Below, in pieces: positions 26,518 to 34,930 of a DNA stretch of 64,000 bases. Numbering within the stretch: the stretch's first letter is position 1; every line of letters begins with the position of its first letter. The DNA lies in NCBI RefSeq assembly GCF_004193175.1, contig NZ_SAUH01000001.1, positions 434,001-498,000 on the forward strand, read 5' to 3'. The translations under genes and the position numbers were made by a program. The notes beneath the pieces are model-generated. The model saw only the letters and a list, made by a program, of their open reading frames with translations. It had not been told where the DNA came from and did not search any database. This DNA is from Streptomyces sp. RFCAC02. GTDB taxonomy: Bacteria; Actinomycetota; Actinomycetes; Streptomycetales; Streptomycetaceae.

Positions 26518-27342
26518 GTGAGCGACAACCAGAATCTGCTGGCGGGCCAGCGGCGCGCGCTCATCCTGGACGAGGTGCGCCGGCGCGGCGGCATCCGGGT
26601 GAGCGAGCTGACCCGCATGCTCCAGGTGTCCGACATGACGGTCCGGCGCGACCTGGACGTGCTGGCGCGGCAGGGCGCGCTGGAGAAGGTGCACGGCGGG
26701 GCCGTCCCGGTCGCGGAACGCCGGACGCACGAGCCGGGGTTCGAGGCGAAGTCGGCACTCGAACCGTCGGCGAAGAACGCGATCGCCCGGGCCGCCGCGG
26801 CGCTCGCCGCGCCGGGGAGCGCGGTGGCGCTGTCGGGCGGCACCACGACGTACGCGGTCGCGCGGGAGCTGCTCGACATCCCCGATCTCACGGTGGTCAC
26901 CAACTCGGTGCGTGTCGCGGACGTCTTCCACGGCGCGCGGCCCGAGGAGGGGACCGGCGCGCTGCCGAACGCGGCGACCGTGGTGCTGACCGGCGGGGTG
27001 CGCACCCCCTCCGACGCGCTGGTGGGTCCGGTGGCGGACGCGGCGATCGCGTCGCTGCACTTCGACGTCCTGTTCCTCGGCGTGCACGGCATCTCGGCGG
27101 AGGCGGGCCTGTCGACGCCGAACCTGGCCGAGGCGGAGACGAACCGTCACTTCATCCGTTCGGCGCGCCGGGTGGTGGTCGTCGCCGACCACACCAAGTG
27201 GGGTACGACCGGGCTGAGTTCGTTCGCGACGCTGGACGAGGTCGACACGCTGGTGACGGACGCCGCCCTGCCGGACGCGGACCGGGAGGAGATTGCGGCC
27301 CACCTCGCGGAGCTGGTCATCGCCGGCGGCCAGGACACGTAG
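26518..27342 (+). CDS. DeoR/GlpR family transcriptional regulator
   Basis: 274 aa from the GTG at 26518, which has GGGAGG upstream. The DeoR helix-turn-helix is at residues about 10-65 (RALILDEVRRRGGIRVSELT in part; VSDMTVRRDLDVLARQG; KVHGGA). The C-terminal sensor is the isomerase-like DeoR domain with SGGTTTYAVAREL, VLTGGV and DHTKWG, which binds phosphorylated sugars. Such proteins repress sugar or polyol catabolic genes. No sugar gene is adjacent; it is divergent from the membrane hydrolase across 134 bp. Start choice is well supported; its targets are unknown. Confidence 0.92.
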   Translation: MSDNQNLLAGQRRALILDEVRRRGGIRVSELTRMLQVSDMTVRRDLDVLARQGALEKVHGGAVPVAERRTHEPGFEAKSALEPSAKNAIARAAAALAAPGSAVALSGGTTTYAVARELLDIPDLTVVTNSVRVADVFHGARPEEGTGALPNAATVVLTGGVRTPSDALVGPVADAAIASLHFDVLFLGVHGISAEAGLSTPNLAEAETNRHFIRSARRVVVVADHTKWGTTGLSSFATLDEVDTLVTDAALPDADREEIAAHLAELVIAGGQDT

Positions 27343-27397
27343 GGACAGGTCGGGCAGCGTGCGCGCAACGGTGATGGATCGACCAGAAAGGCGATAG

Positions 27398-27411
27398 CAC
27401 ACGATCGTGTG
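27398..27411. promoter_or_regulatory. 14-bp perfect palindrome
   Basis: CACACGATCGTGTG is fully self-complementary and lies 93 bp upstream of the GTG at 27504, in the 161-bp gap after the DeoR gene. It is likely an operator for one of the flanking genes. CATACT near 27441 could be the -10 for the 27504 gene. Confidence 0.5.
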
Positions 27412-27503
27412 ACAGCTCCGGCGAAGGGCCACAAGGACTGCCATACTCGGACACTTCAGCCGTCGTCGCAGCCGGCCGAGGCCGGCAGATCGGTGAGTGC
27501 GCC

Positions 27504-27932
27504 GTGTCCCGTCTCCCGGCCGATACCGGCCCGCATCGCGCCGTCGCCTTCGACCTCGCACCCGACCGCGCCGGCCAGGCGCGCCGCATCCTCGCCGCGC
27601 ACCTGCGGTACTGGCGGCTCCCCCAGCTCGCCGACCGCGCCGGCGAGGCTCTCGCCCTGCTCCTCGCCGACATCCGGCGCCCGGCCGGCCCCGGGGCGCG
27701 CTGCCGCGTGCAGGTCCTGCTGCTGCGGGACCGGCTCGCCCTGGTGGTGTGCGACCACACGCCGGGCGTGTGCGGCGCGGCGGCCCCGATCGCCGCGGCG
27801 CGCGACAGCGGCGGCGTCCGCGCGCACGAGGACGCCGCGGGGCGCACCCTGTGGCTCACGCTGCCGCTGCCGGGCATGCCGGACCAGCCCGGGGAGCGCG
27901 CCCGGCGTCTCCCCTGGTCGGCGCACGCATGA
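27504..27932 (+). CDS. degenerate GHKL (anti-sigma-factor-like) ATPase domain protein
   Basis: 142 aa from the GTG at 27504 with GGTGAG upstream. The whole protein follows the RsbW/SpoIIAB-like fold seen in many Streptomyces regulators: an N-terminal AVAFDLAPDRAGQARRILAA, a helix ADRAGEALALLLADI where active members have a SELVTNA-type N-box, and VVCDHTPGVCG where they have a DxGxG box. The key Mg-ligand Asn and the second Gly of the G1 box are missing, so ATP binding and kinase activity are doubtful. It could act as a binding-only regulator. Its role is unknown. Confidence 0.7.
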   Translation: MSRLPADTGPHRAVAFDLAPDRAGQARRILAAHLRYWRLPQLADRAGEALALLLADIRRPAGPGARCRVQVLLLRDRLALVVCDHTPGVCGAAAPIAAARDSGGVRAHEDAAGRTLWLTLPLPGMPDQPGERARRLPWSAHA

Positions 27933-27971
27933 ACGTTCAGCCGGTCCGGCGTCCCGCCGTGCTCCGTGGCG

Positions 27972-28571
27972 TCACCCCGGGGGCTCCTGCTCCGCACCGG
28001 GGACGACCGTGAGCACGATCCTGCGGACGGCGCCCGCGTCCGGCGGGCCGGCCTGCCGGTCGGCGAGGAGCATGTGCGCGGCCCCGATGAGGGTGGGGGC
28101 GAGCGTTCCGGTCTCCGCGTCGGCGGGGACGCGGCCGAGCCGCGACTCGGCGGCCAGATAGGCGGCGACCGCGGCCGCCGCGTCGGTGAGGAGGGGCACA
28201 CCGACGGGCCAGGTCTGGCGCAGCCGGGCGCGCAGGCCGTCCCGTGAGGTGATGAGGCCGACCATCGCCACCGCGACGGGGCCGAGCAGGTCCGTCAGCG
28301 CCGTGGCGAGGTTGTCGGCGACGGTGCCGGTCCCGGCGGACTCGCGCAGGTCGGCGGCCCGGCGCTCCATCCGGGCGGCCCGGTCCAGCGCGAGTTCGGC
28401 GAGGAAGGCGTCGAAGTCGGCGAAGTGCCGGTGCAGGACGCCCTTGGCGCACCCGGCCTCGGCGGTGACCGCGCGGCTGGTGAGCGCGCTCGGCCCGTCC
28501 CGGAGCAGGACGCGTTCCGCGGCGTCGAAGAGCTGGTCACGGACGTCGCGGATGGCTGTTCCCGTGGGCAC
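27972..28571 (-). CDS. TetR family transcriptional regulator
   Basis: 199 aa from the GTG at 28571, preceded by AGGAGGAG. The helix-turn-helix is ALTSRAVTAEAGCAKGVLHR at about residues 32-51, followed by HFADFDAFLAEL, typical of TetR. The C-terminal domain binds an unknown ligand. It is divergent from a methyltransferase gene with two strong inverted repeats in the 50-bp spacer, one between the -35 and -10 boxes of the methyltransferase promoter and one over its start. It is therefore very likely the repressor of that gene and probably of itself. Confidence 0.92.
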   Translation of the reverse strand: MPTGTAIRDVRDQLFDAAERVLLRDGPSALTSRAVTAEAGCAKGVLHRHFADFDAFLAELALDRAARMERRAADLRESAGTGTVADNLATALTDLLGPVAVAMVGLITSRDGLRARLRQTWPVGVPLLTDAAAAVAAYLAAESRLGRVPADAETGTLAPTLIGAAHMLLADRQAGPPDAGAVRRIVLTVVPGAEQEPPG

Positions 28572-28585
28572 CGCGCATCTCCTCC

Positions 28586-28615
28586 TTGACGAGTGGGCAC
28601 TTGCCCACTCATAGT
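28586..28615 (+). promoter_or_regulatory. promoter of the 28622 methyltransferase
   Basis: TTGACG (28586-28591) and CATAGT (28610-28615) are 18 bases apart, giving a start at about 28621-28622, the A of the ATG. The transcript would be leaderless, which fits the absence of a Shine-Dalgarno. Confidence 0.6.
28591..28610. promoter_or_regulatory. TetR operator O1
   Basis: GAGTGGGCA (28591-28599) and TGCCCACTC (28602-28610) are perfect 9-base arms with a 2-base centre. It fills the spacer between the -35 and -10 boxes, so binding would exclude RNA polymerase. Confidence 0.75.
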
Positions 28616-28630
28616 GGGCGCATGCCCACT
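28613..28630. promoter_or_regulatory. TetR operator O2
   Basis: AGTGGGC (28613-28619) and GCCCACT (28624-28630) repeat the O1 half-site with a 4-base centre and cover the transcription start and the ATG of the methyltransferase. O1 and O2 centres are 21 bp apart, about two helical turns, suiting paired dimers on one DNA face. Confidence 0.7.
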
Positions 28631-29467
28631 CTACCTCCGGGGAGTTCCCCCCGTCCCGACCACGCGATCCATCGGCAGCGGCAGGTGGCCGAGTCGTTCG
28701 GCGCCGACGCCGAACGCTACGACCGCGCACGCCCCCGCTACCCCCAGGCCCTGGTGGACCGGATCACCGCCGCCGCCCCGGGACCCGACGTGCTCGACGT
28801 CGGCTGCGGCACCGGCATCGTGGCCCGGCAGCTCGAAGCCGCCGGCTGCCGCGTGCTCGGCGTCGACGCCGACCCCCGGATGGCCGAACTCGCGCGGCGC
28901 CGCGGCCTTGAGACGGAGGTGGCGCCGTTCGAGACCTGGGATCCGGCGGGGCGGACGTTCGACGCCGTCGTCGCCGGCCAGACCTGGCACTGGGTGGACC
29001 CGGAGGCCGGCGCGGCGACGGCCGCGCGGACACTGCGCCCCGGCGGCCTGCTGGCCCTGTTCTGGAACGCGGGCCGGCCCCTCGCCGGCATGGCCGAGTC
29101 CTTCGCCGGGGTCTGCGAGCGGGTGGCGCCCGGTTCGCTCGCCGCCCGCCAGTGGGCCGGATCCGCCGTCGACGGGTACGGGACGCTGTGCGACCGGGCG
29201 GCCGACGGCATACGGGGCACCGGCGCGTTCGCCGGACCCGAGCGGTGGCGCTTCGACTGGGAGCACACCTACACGCGGGACGAGTGGCTCGACCAGCTCC
29301 CCACCCAGGGCGCCTTCACCCGGTTCCCGCCGGCCGAGCTGGACGAGGTGCTCGCCGGCATCGGCTCCGTCATCGACGCGGCAGGGGGCAGCTTCGTGAT
29401 GGGCTACGCAACCGTGGCGGTCGCGGCGGTACGGACCGGCGGCGCGGCGGCCACCGACCGCCCGTGA
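28622..29467 (+). CDS. class I SAM-dependent methyltransferase
   Basis: 281 aa. The SAM-binding motif I is VLDVGCGTGIVA near residue 60, followed by VDADPRM and a motif IV-like VVAGQTWHWVDPE, typical of the UbiE/COQ5-like family that methylates small molecules. ATG at 28622 lies inside operator O2 and at the predicted transcription start, so the mRNA is probably leaderless. Regulated by the divergent TetR protein. Substrate unknown; induction by a toxic ligand would be consistent with a detoxifying or tailoring role. Confidence 0.9.
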   Translation: MPTLPPGSSPRPDHAIHRQRQVAESFGADAERYDRARPRYPQALVDRITAAAPGPDVLDVGCGTGIVARQLEAAGCRVLGVDADPRMAELARRRGLETEVAPFETWDPAGRTFDAVVAGQTWHWVDPEAGAATAARTLRPGGLLALFWNAGRPLAGMAESFAGVCERVAPGSLAARQWAGSAVDGYGTLCDRAADGIRGTGAFAGPERWRFDWEHTYTRDEWLDQLPTQGAFTRFPPAELDEVLAGIGSVIDAAGGSFVMGYATVAVAAVRTGGAAATDRP

Positions 29468-29534
29468 CGCCGTACGGGTGACCGCCCGGCAGGGAGCGCG
29501 TGCGCTGTCAGTGCCGGATGCCACACTCGCACAC

Positions 29535-31244
29535 ATGAGCGAGAGCGAGGTGCCGGGGGCGCGGTGGGCGATGGCGGAGCACGCCGACGGCTCGGTCCGC
29601 GTCTGCCCGCTGGACGAGCGGGGCGGCCGGGCCGGTCCGGTCACCGCCGAGCCCGGCCCTGCGGCGGCCGTCCGCGCCCGCCCCCGGGTGTCCCGGTGGG
29701 TGTGGCGGTCCACCGCGGCCGTCTATCCGCGGATCCTGGAGACGGGCGGGCGCGTCGAGCGGTGCTACGACGTGGAGGCCGCCGAGGCCCTCCTGCTCGG
29801 CCACGAGGGCGCCCACGGCCTGCCGCGCTCGCTGAGCGCCGCCTACGCCCGGCGCCACCGCCTGCCGGTCCCCGCCGACCTGCCCGCGGGCGCGCCGGAC
29901 ATGGGGCAGCCGTCCCTGTTCGAGACGGCCCCCGCTCCCCTGCCGGGCGACGCCGACCCGCTGACCGCCCTGCTCGACGTGTACGCCGGACAGCTCGCGA
30001 GGACGGCGGCCGTCGCCGAGCCGGGCCGGATGCGGCTGCTGCTCGCGGCGGAGTCGGCGGGCACCCTGGTGGCCGCCGAGATGGGCCGGGTCGGGCTCCC
30101 CTGGCGGGCCGACGTGCACCGGGCGCTGCTCGACGACCTCCTCGGTGAGCGCTACCCGGGAGGCGCCCCGCCCCGGCGGCTCGGGGAGCTGGCGGACCGC
30201 GTCTCGGCGGCGTTCGGGCCGGGGGTCCGGGTGCGGCCCGACCAGCCGGCGGACGTGCTGCGGGCGTTCGCGGGCGCGGGGATCAGGCTCCGCTCGACGC
30301 GCGCCTGGGAGCTGCGGTCGGTCGACCATCCGGCGGTCGAGCCCCTCCTCGAGTACAAGAAGCTGTACCGCATCCACACGGCGCACGGCTGGTCGTGGCT
30401 GCGCTCCTGGGTGCGCGACGGCCGCTTCCGCACGGCGTACGTCCCCGGCGGCGCACCGTCCGGGCGGTGGACGACGCACGGCGGCGGCGCGCTGCAGATC
30501 CCCCGGGTGCTGCGGCGGGCGGTCGTCGCGGACCCGGGGTGGCGGCTCGTCGTCGCGGACGCGGACCAGTTGGAACCGCGGGTCCTCGCCGCCGTCTCGC
30601 GCGACCCCGGTTTCATGGCGGCGGCCGGGGACGGCGGCGACCTCTACACGGCGCTGTCCCGGCGCGGCTTCTCCGGCGACCGCGCCGCGGCGAAACTGGC
30701 GCTGCTCGGCGCCATCTACGGGCAGACGTCGGGCGATGGACCGGCCCGCCTGGCCGATCTGCGGCGCCGCTTCCCCCGGGCGGTGGCCTACGTGGACGAC
30801 GCCGCCCGGGCGGGCGAGCAGGGCCGCCTCGTCCGCACCTGGCTCGGGCGCACCTGCCCCGCGGCCCCACCGGACGGCACCTGGGAGGACGAGGGCGGGG
30901 CACCCGACGGCGGCGCCGCCGGACCGTCCCGTCCCGGTACGACTCCGGCGGCCCGCGCCAGGGGCCGCTTCACGCGCAACTTCGTCGTCCAGGGCAGCGC
31001 CGCCGAGTGGGCGCTGCTGATGCTCGCGGCGCTGCGGAGCCGGCTGCGCGGCCACCGGGCGGAGCTGGTGTTCTTCCAGCACGACGAGGTGATCGTGCAC
31101 TGCCCGGCCGAGGAGGCGGCGGCGGTCGCCGACGCCATCGGGGCGGCGGCGGACGAGGCGGGCCGGATGACGTTCGGCGCGACACCGGTCCGCTTCCCCT
31201 GCACCACGGCCGTCGTCGACTGCTACGCGGACGCGAAGGACTGA
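29535..31244 (+). CDS. PolA-like DNA polymerase (bifunctional 3'-5' exonuclease/polymerase family)
   Basis: 569 aa from ATG 29535. The polymerase motifs are present in order: A as VVADADQLEPRVLAAVS (family A DYSQIELR), B as RAAAKLALLGAIYGQTSG, and C as FFQHDEVIV with the catalytic HDE. The 5' nuclease of Pol I is absent and the N-terminal 200 residues show at most a degenerate exonuclease, so the protein is much shorter than the roughly 900-residue Pol I. This family is widespread in Streptomyces and distinct from the replicative polA. It may serve repair or translesion synthesis; no direct evidence here. Convergent with the DUF2000 gene. Confidence 0.88.
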   Translation: MSESEVPGARWAMAEHADGSVRVCPLDERGGRAGPVTAEPGPAAAVRARPRVSRWVWRSTAAVYPRILETGGRVERCYDVEAAEALLLGHEGAHGLPRSLSAAYARRHRLPVPADLPAGAPDMGQPSLFETAPAPLPGDADPLTALLDVYAGQLARTAAVAEPGRMRLLLAAESAGTLVAAEMGRVGLPWRADVHRALLDDLLGERYPGGAPPRRLGELADRVSAAFGPGVRVRPDQPADVLRAFAGAGIRLRSTRAWELRSVDHPAVEPLLEYKKLYRIHTAHGWSWLRSWVRDGRFRTAYVPGGAPSGRWTTHGGGALQIPRVLRRAVVADPGWRLVVADADQLEPRVLAAVSRDPGFMAAAGDGGDLYTALSRRGFSGDRAAAKLALLGAIYGQTSGDGPARLADLRRRFPRAVAYVDDAARAGEQGRLVRTWLGRTCPAAPPDGTWEDEGGAPDGGAAGPSRPGTTPAARARGRFTRNFVVQGSAAEWALLMLAALRSRLRGHRAELVFFQHDEVIVHCPAEEAAAVADAIGAAADEAGRMTFGATPVRFPCTTAVVDCYADAKD

Positions 31245-31253
31245 CGCGTGCCG

Positions 31254-31275
31254 GGCGCCCGTCCGCCCGGGCGCC
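31254..31275. terminator. bidirectional hairpin
   Basis: GGCGCCCG (31254-31261) and CGGGCGCC (31268-31275) are perfect 8-base arms with a 6-base loop, in the 37-bp gap between the convergent polymerase and DUF2000 genes. No T tract. Confidence 0.6.
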
Positions 31276-31281
31276 GCAGGT

Positions 31282-31770
31282 TCAGGACAGGAGGGGCAGC
31301 CGGCCGACGATCCGGTCGACCGGGTTGCGCGGGCCGACGATGCTGACCGCGCAGTACTCCAGGTCCCCGGTCCGGCTTCCACCCACGGCGGCGAGGAAGT
31401 CGCCGTAGACGCGGGTGCTCTGGGCGGCGGCCGGCACGTCAGCGACGAACGTGTCGGCACGGGAGGCCGCCCGGTCCCGTACGGCACGCAGTGTGGCGGT
31501 GTCGGCGGCGAGCACCGAGCAGCCCAGCCAGGGCAGCCCCGCGTGCACGGTGCCCTCCGCGTCGGGCGCCCCGGCCCCCAGCAGACCGGCGACGGCGGCC
31601 GCCGTGGGGGCCGCGGCGCAGACGGCCGCGTTGACGGCTCGCCCGGGGGGCAGGCCGGCGTCGACGACCACGACCCATTTCAGCCGCGCCTGCCGGGTGG
31701 AGAGGCTGAAGTCCACCTCATCGGGCGCGAAGCCGACCACTGCCGCACCGGACTCGTTCACCACAGACAT
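31282..31770 (-). CDS. DUF2000 domain protein
   Basis: 162 aa from ATG 31770 with GGGAGAT upstream. The sequence has DEVDFSLSTRQARLKWVVVV, GRAVNAAVCAAAPTAAAVAG and LPWLGCSVL, characteristic of DUF2000, a small family with a peptidyl-tRNA-hydrolase-2-like fold and no known activity. No signal peptide or membrane helix. Divergent from the Lrp regulator at 32016 across 245 bp, which suggests Lrp control; DUF2000 genes are often beside Lrp or AraC regulators. Function unknown. Confidence 0.8.
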   Translation of the reverse strand: MSVVNESGAAVVGFAPDEVDFSLSTRQARLKWVVVVDAGLPPGRAVNAAVCAAAPTAAAVAGLLGAGAPDAEGTVHAGLPWLGCSVLAADTATLRAVRDRAASRADTFVADVPAAAQSTRVYGDFLAAVGGSRTGDLEYCAVSIVGPRNPVDRIVGRLPLLS

Positions 31771-32015
31771 CTGATCTCCCGCAATCGTTCGGCTGTTCAC
31801 CGCAACGGTAAGCAGAAGTGTGGAGACGAAGACGGGATGCCGCACATCGTCTTCCGATCAGCCGTCACCCGCCATGACCGCCGAACGAGATGCGGCGATC
31901 CCGGCGAACACTCCCCGTTCGTGCGGGGCGGCGGACGGATGACCCCTGAGTCCCCGGAGCGAGCCCCGGGTGCTCGCCCGCCGCACCGCACTTCGTTCGG
32001 CATACAGTGCGGCCC

Positions 32016-32510
32016 ATGGAACTGGATGCGCTGGACCGCGCGCTCCTGCGGGAGCTGCAGAACGACGCACGGCAGACCAACCGCGACCTCGCCGCCAAGA
32101 CCGGGGTGTCGCCCTCCACGTCGCTGGAGCGGGTGCGGCTGCTCCGCGAGCGCGGCGTCATCACCGGTTACCACGCGGCCCTCGACCTCGACGCGGCCGG
32201 CCGCCCGGTGCAGGCCCTCATCCAGGTGCGCATCCGGCCGCCGGCCCGCCCCGTCATCGAGGGGTTCAGGGAGTGGGCGGCGCGGCTGCCCGAGGTGATC
32301 GGCCTGTTCGTCACCTCGGGCAGCCACGATTTCCTCATCCACGTGGCCGTCCCGGACGTGGACAGCGTGTACGCCTTCGTCATCGACCGGCTCACCGAGC
32401 GCCGCGAGGTCGCCGACGTGCAGACCACCATGGCCTACGAGCACGTCCAGTCCCGCAGCATCGAGCCTGCCGTGCCCGACCGCCGCCGCCCCTCCCGCGG
32501 TGCCCGCTGA
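32016..32510 (+). CDS. Lrp/AsnC family transcriptional regulator
   Basis: 164 aa. N-terminal helix-turn-helix (LDALDRALLRELQNDARQTN; DLAAKTGVSPSTSLERVRLL) and C-terminal RAM ligand-binding domain (ALIQVRIRP, VIGLFVTSGSHDFLIHVAV). Lrp proteins sense amino acids or related small molecules as octamers. TACAGT at 32003-32008 fits a -10 that would start transcription at about the ATG, and no Shine-Dalgarno is visible, so the mRNA may be leaderless. Divergent from DUF2000, its likely target. Stop is 7 bp from the end of the convergent MocR gene. Confidence 0.92.
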   Translation: MELDALDRALLRELQNDARQTNRDLAAKTGVSPSTSLERVRLLRERGVITGYHAALDLDAAGRPVQALIQVRIRPPARPVIEGFREWAARLPEVIGLFVTSGSHDFLIHVAVPDVDSVYAFVIDRLTERREVADVQTTMAYEHVQSRSIEPAVPDRRRPSRGAR

Positions 32511-32517
32511 TGCGGGG

Positions 32518-34026
32518 TCAGGAGATGTAGCCCGCGGGCGTCGTCAGGCCGGCGCCGGCGACCGTGCCGCCCGCGACCCGTTCGACCGCCGCCGCCAGCC
32601 GATCGGCGGCCTCGGCGGCGACCGGCCCGGCCACGACGAACGGCACCCTGACGTACCCCTCGAACGCCCCGTCCACCCCGAAGCGCGGCCCCGACGCCAC
32701 CCGGACCCCGAGCCGCTCCGCCGCGTCGGCGATCCGCGACCCCGACAGCCCGCCGGTGCGCACCCACAGCGTGAGCCCGCCGCCCGGCACCGCGAAGTCC
32801 CACTCCGGCAGCCGGTCCCGCAGCGCCGTCACCATCGCGGCGCGGTTGCGCCGCAGCTCCTCGCGCCGCTCGGCGAGGGCCGCACGCCAGCCGCCCTCGG
32901 TGAGCAGCCAGGTGACGGCGAGCTGCTCCATCACGGGACTGCCGAGGTCGGCCCACGCCCGCGCGGCCACCAGGCGGCGGATCAGCTCGGGCGCGGCCCG
33001 CACCCACCCGATGCGCAGCCCGGTCCACACCGACTTGCTGGCCGAGCCGACCGTGACGACCGTGGACCCGCCCGGGTCGAAGGCGCTCACCGGCAGGGGC
33101 AGCGCGCCCGGATCGCGGTCGATGGTCAGGTCGGCCATCGTCTCGTCGACGACGAGGACGGTGCCGGCCGAGCGGGCCGCGGCGACGAGATCGCGGCGGC
33201 GCTCCTCGTCGGCCAGCGCGCCGGTCGGGTTGTGGAAGTCGGCGATCGCGTACGCCAGCCGGGGGGCCGCCTCGCTCAGGACGCGGCGCCACGCGGGCAG
33301 GTCCCAGCCGGTGAGCCCCTCCCCCATCGGCACCGGCACGAGACGCGCGCCGTTCTCCCGCAGGAGCTGGAGAACGTTGGCGTAGGACGGCTGGTCGACG
33401 GCCACCCGGTCGCCGCCGGGCGCGAAGAGCCGGCAGATCGCGCCGACGGCACCCATGGCGCCGGTGGCGATCATGATCTGCTCGGGCATGGTGGGCACGC
33501 CGCGCGCGGTGTAGCGGTCGGCCAGCGCCTGCCGCAGCGCGGGCAGTCCCGCCGGGTAGTCGCCGTGGGTGCGGGCCGCCTGCGGCAGCGTGGTCAGGGC
33601 GGCGGCGAAGGCGCGGGAGAGCCAGGGCTCGGGGGCGGGCAGTTGCGCGCAGCCGAGGTCGATGGCCCCGCCGGGGGCCTCGGGCGGCAGCGGTTCGAGG
33701 CCGCGGGCGGGCAGGGCGCGGCCGGCCGGGACGGCGGTCCAGCTCCCCGACCCGCGGCGGGAGCGCAGGAAGCCGTCGGCCCGCAGGCTCTCGAACGCGG
33801 TCGCCACCGTGGTGCGGCTGACACGGAGCGCGCCGGCCAGCTCCCGCTCGGCGGGGAGCCGGGCGGCGACGGGCAGCCGGCCCTCCAGTACGAGCAGCCT
33901 GATCCCGTCGGCGAGGGCGCGGTACGCGGGCCGGCCGCGCCGCCCCGGCGCGTCGCCGCCGGGTCCCTGGGAACCGAGGAGACGGGCGAGCTGCCCGGCA
34001 CCCACCGTCGAGGTCCACTCCGTCAT
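32518..34026 (-). CDS. MocR family PLP-dependent transcriptional regulator (YczR/PdxR-like)
   Basis: 502 aa. Residues about 30-110 are a GntR winged helix (YRALADGIRLLVLEGRLP; LPAERELAGALRVSRTTV). Residues 130-500 are a fold-type I aminotransferase with ADFHNPTG, DETMADL and the PLP-binding Lys in VGSASKSVWTGLRIGW near residue 331. It is divergent from a YczE/YitT membrane protein with 97 bp between, the same pairing as YczR and YczE in other bacteria, so it most likely controls that gene in response to a vitamin B6- or amino-acid-related signal. DNA-binding sites were not identified by eye. Confidence 0.9.
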   Translation of the reverse strand: MTEWTSTVGAGQLARLLGSQGPGGDAPGRRGRPAYRALADGIRLLVLEGRLPVAARLPAERELAGALRVSRTTVATAFESLRADGFLRSRRGSGSWTAVPAGRALPARGLEPLPPEAPGGAIDLGCAQLPAPEPWLSRAFAAALTTLPQAARTHGDYPAGLPALRQALADRYTARGVPTMPEQIMIATGAMGAVGAICRLFAPGGDRVAVDQPSYANVLQLLRENGARLVPVPMGEGLTGWDLPAWRRVLSEAAPRLAYAIADFHNPTGALADEERRRDLVAAARSAGTVLVVDETMADLTIDRDPGALPLPVSAFDPGGSTVVTVGSASKSVWTGLRIGWVRAAPELIRRLVAARAWADLGSPVMEQLAVTWLLTEGGWRAALAERREELRRNRAAMVTALRDRLPEWDFAVPGGGLTLWVRTGGLSGSRIADAAERLGVRVASGPRFGVDGAFEGYVRVPFVVAGPVAAEAADRLAAAVERVAGGTVAGAGLTTPAGYIS

Positions 34027-34123
34027 CGATTCCGACCACCTTTGCCGAATTGGCTCTTTACCGCCCCTCCCATCAGGCCACATCCTGCCTTCGATCGGGC
34101 CACTGACGCCAGAGGAGATGCCA

Positions 34124-34849
34124 ATGCAGCAGTATCCGCGCCGTCTCGCCCAGCTCTACGGCGGGCTCGTCCTGTACGGCGTGACGATGGCCATGATGGT
34201 GCGGGCCGGCCTCGGCCTCGATCCGTGGGACGTGTTCCACCAGGGCGTCGCCGAACGCACCGGGCTGTCCATCGGCACCGTGGTGATCATCGCGGGCGCC
34301 GCCGTCCTGCTGCTGTGGCTGCCCCTGCGCGAACGGCCGGGGCTCGGCACCGTGTCCAACGTCGTGCTGGTCGGCGCCGTCATGGACGCGGCCCTCACCG
34401 TCGTCCCCCGCGCCACCGCGCTGCCCGCGCAGATTGCCCTGCTGCTGGCCGCCGTGGTGCTGAACGGCGCCGCCACCGGCATGTACATCACGGCCCGCTT
34501 CGGCCCCGGCCCCAGGGACGGCCTGATGACGGCGCTGCACCGGCGCACGGGACGTTCCATCCGCGCGATGCGCACGGCGATCGAGGTCACCGTCCTGGCG
34601 ACGGGGGCGCTGCTCGGGGGAACCGTCGGGGCGGGTACTGTCGTGTACGCCCTGGGCATCGGGCCGCTGGCCCAGCTCTTCCTCCGGGTGTTCACCGTTC
34701 CCGAGCGGGGGGCGGCAGGGCGACGCGGAACGGAATCGGGGACGGAGACCGGAATGGATTTCGACGGGCGACGACGGCCGGGTATCCTTCGCCTTCGGTC
34801 CCGCCGGATGAGCCGTTACCCCGGGGCATCCTGTGCGGACGCCGGGTGA
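34124..34849 (+). CDS. YczE/YyaS/YitT family membrane protein
   Basis: 241 aa from ATG 34124; GAGGAG at 34112-34117 is correctly placed for this ATG, while another in-frame ATG at 34118 abuts the ribosome site. About five hydrophobic segments lie in residues 1-190, with GLGLDPWDVFHQG and FGPGPRDGLMTALHRRTG, the repeated motif of the YczE family. The last 45 residues are basic and polar. Function is unknown; the divergent MocR regulator is its probable controller, and regulated transport of a pyridoxal- or amino-acid-related compound has been suggested for such pairs. Confidence 0.87.
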   Translation: MQQYPRRLAQLYGGLVLYGVTMAMMVRAGLGLDPWDVFHQGVAERTGLSIGTVVIIAGAAVLLLWLPLRERPGLGTVSNVVLVGAVMDAALTVVPRATALPAQIALLLAAVVLNGAATGMYITARFGPGPRDGLMTALHRRTGRSIRAMRTAIEVTVLATGALLGGTVGAGTVVYALGIGPLAQLFLRVFTVPERGAAGRRGTESGTETGMDFDGRRRPGILRLRSRRMSRYPGASCADAG

Positions 34850-34863
34850 CATCCCCGAACAGA

Positions 34864-34893
34864 TGTGACAAACCGGACGCCGGTGGGTACAAG
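34864..34893 (+). promoter_or_regulatory. possible vegetative promoter upstream of rbpA
   Basis: TGTGAC (34864-34869) and TACAAG (34888-34893) are 18 bases apart, giving a possible HrdB-type promoter with a leader of about 120 nt to rbpA. Weaker than the SigR-type site just downstream. Confidence 0.35.
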
Positions 34894-34930
34894 AAGGGGC
34901 GGCACGACGGGCGACGCAGACCCCGCATCG

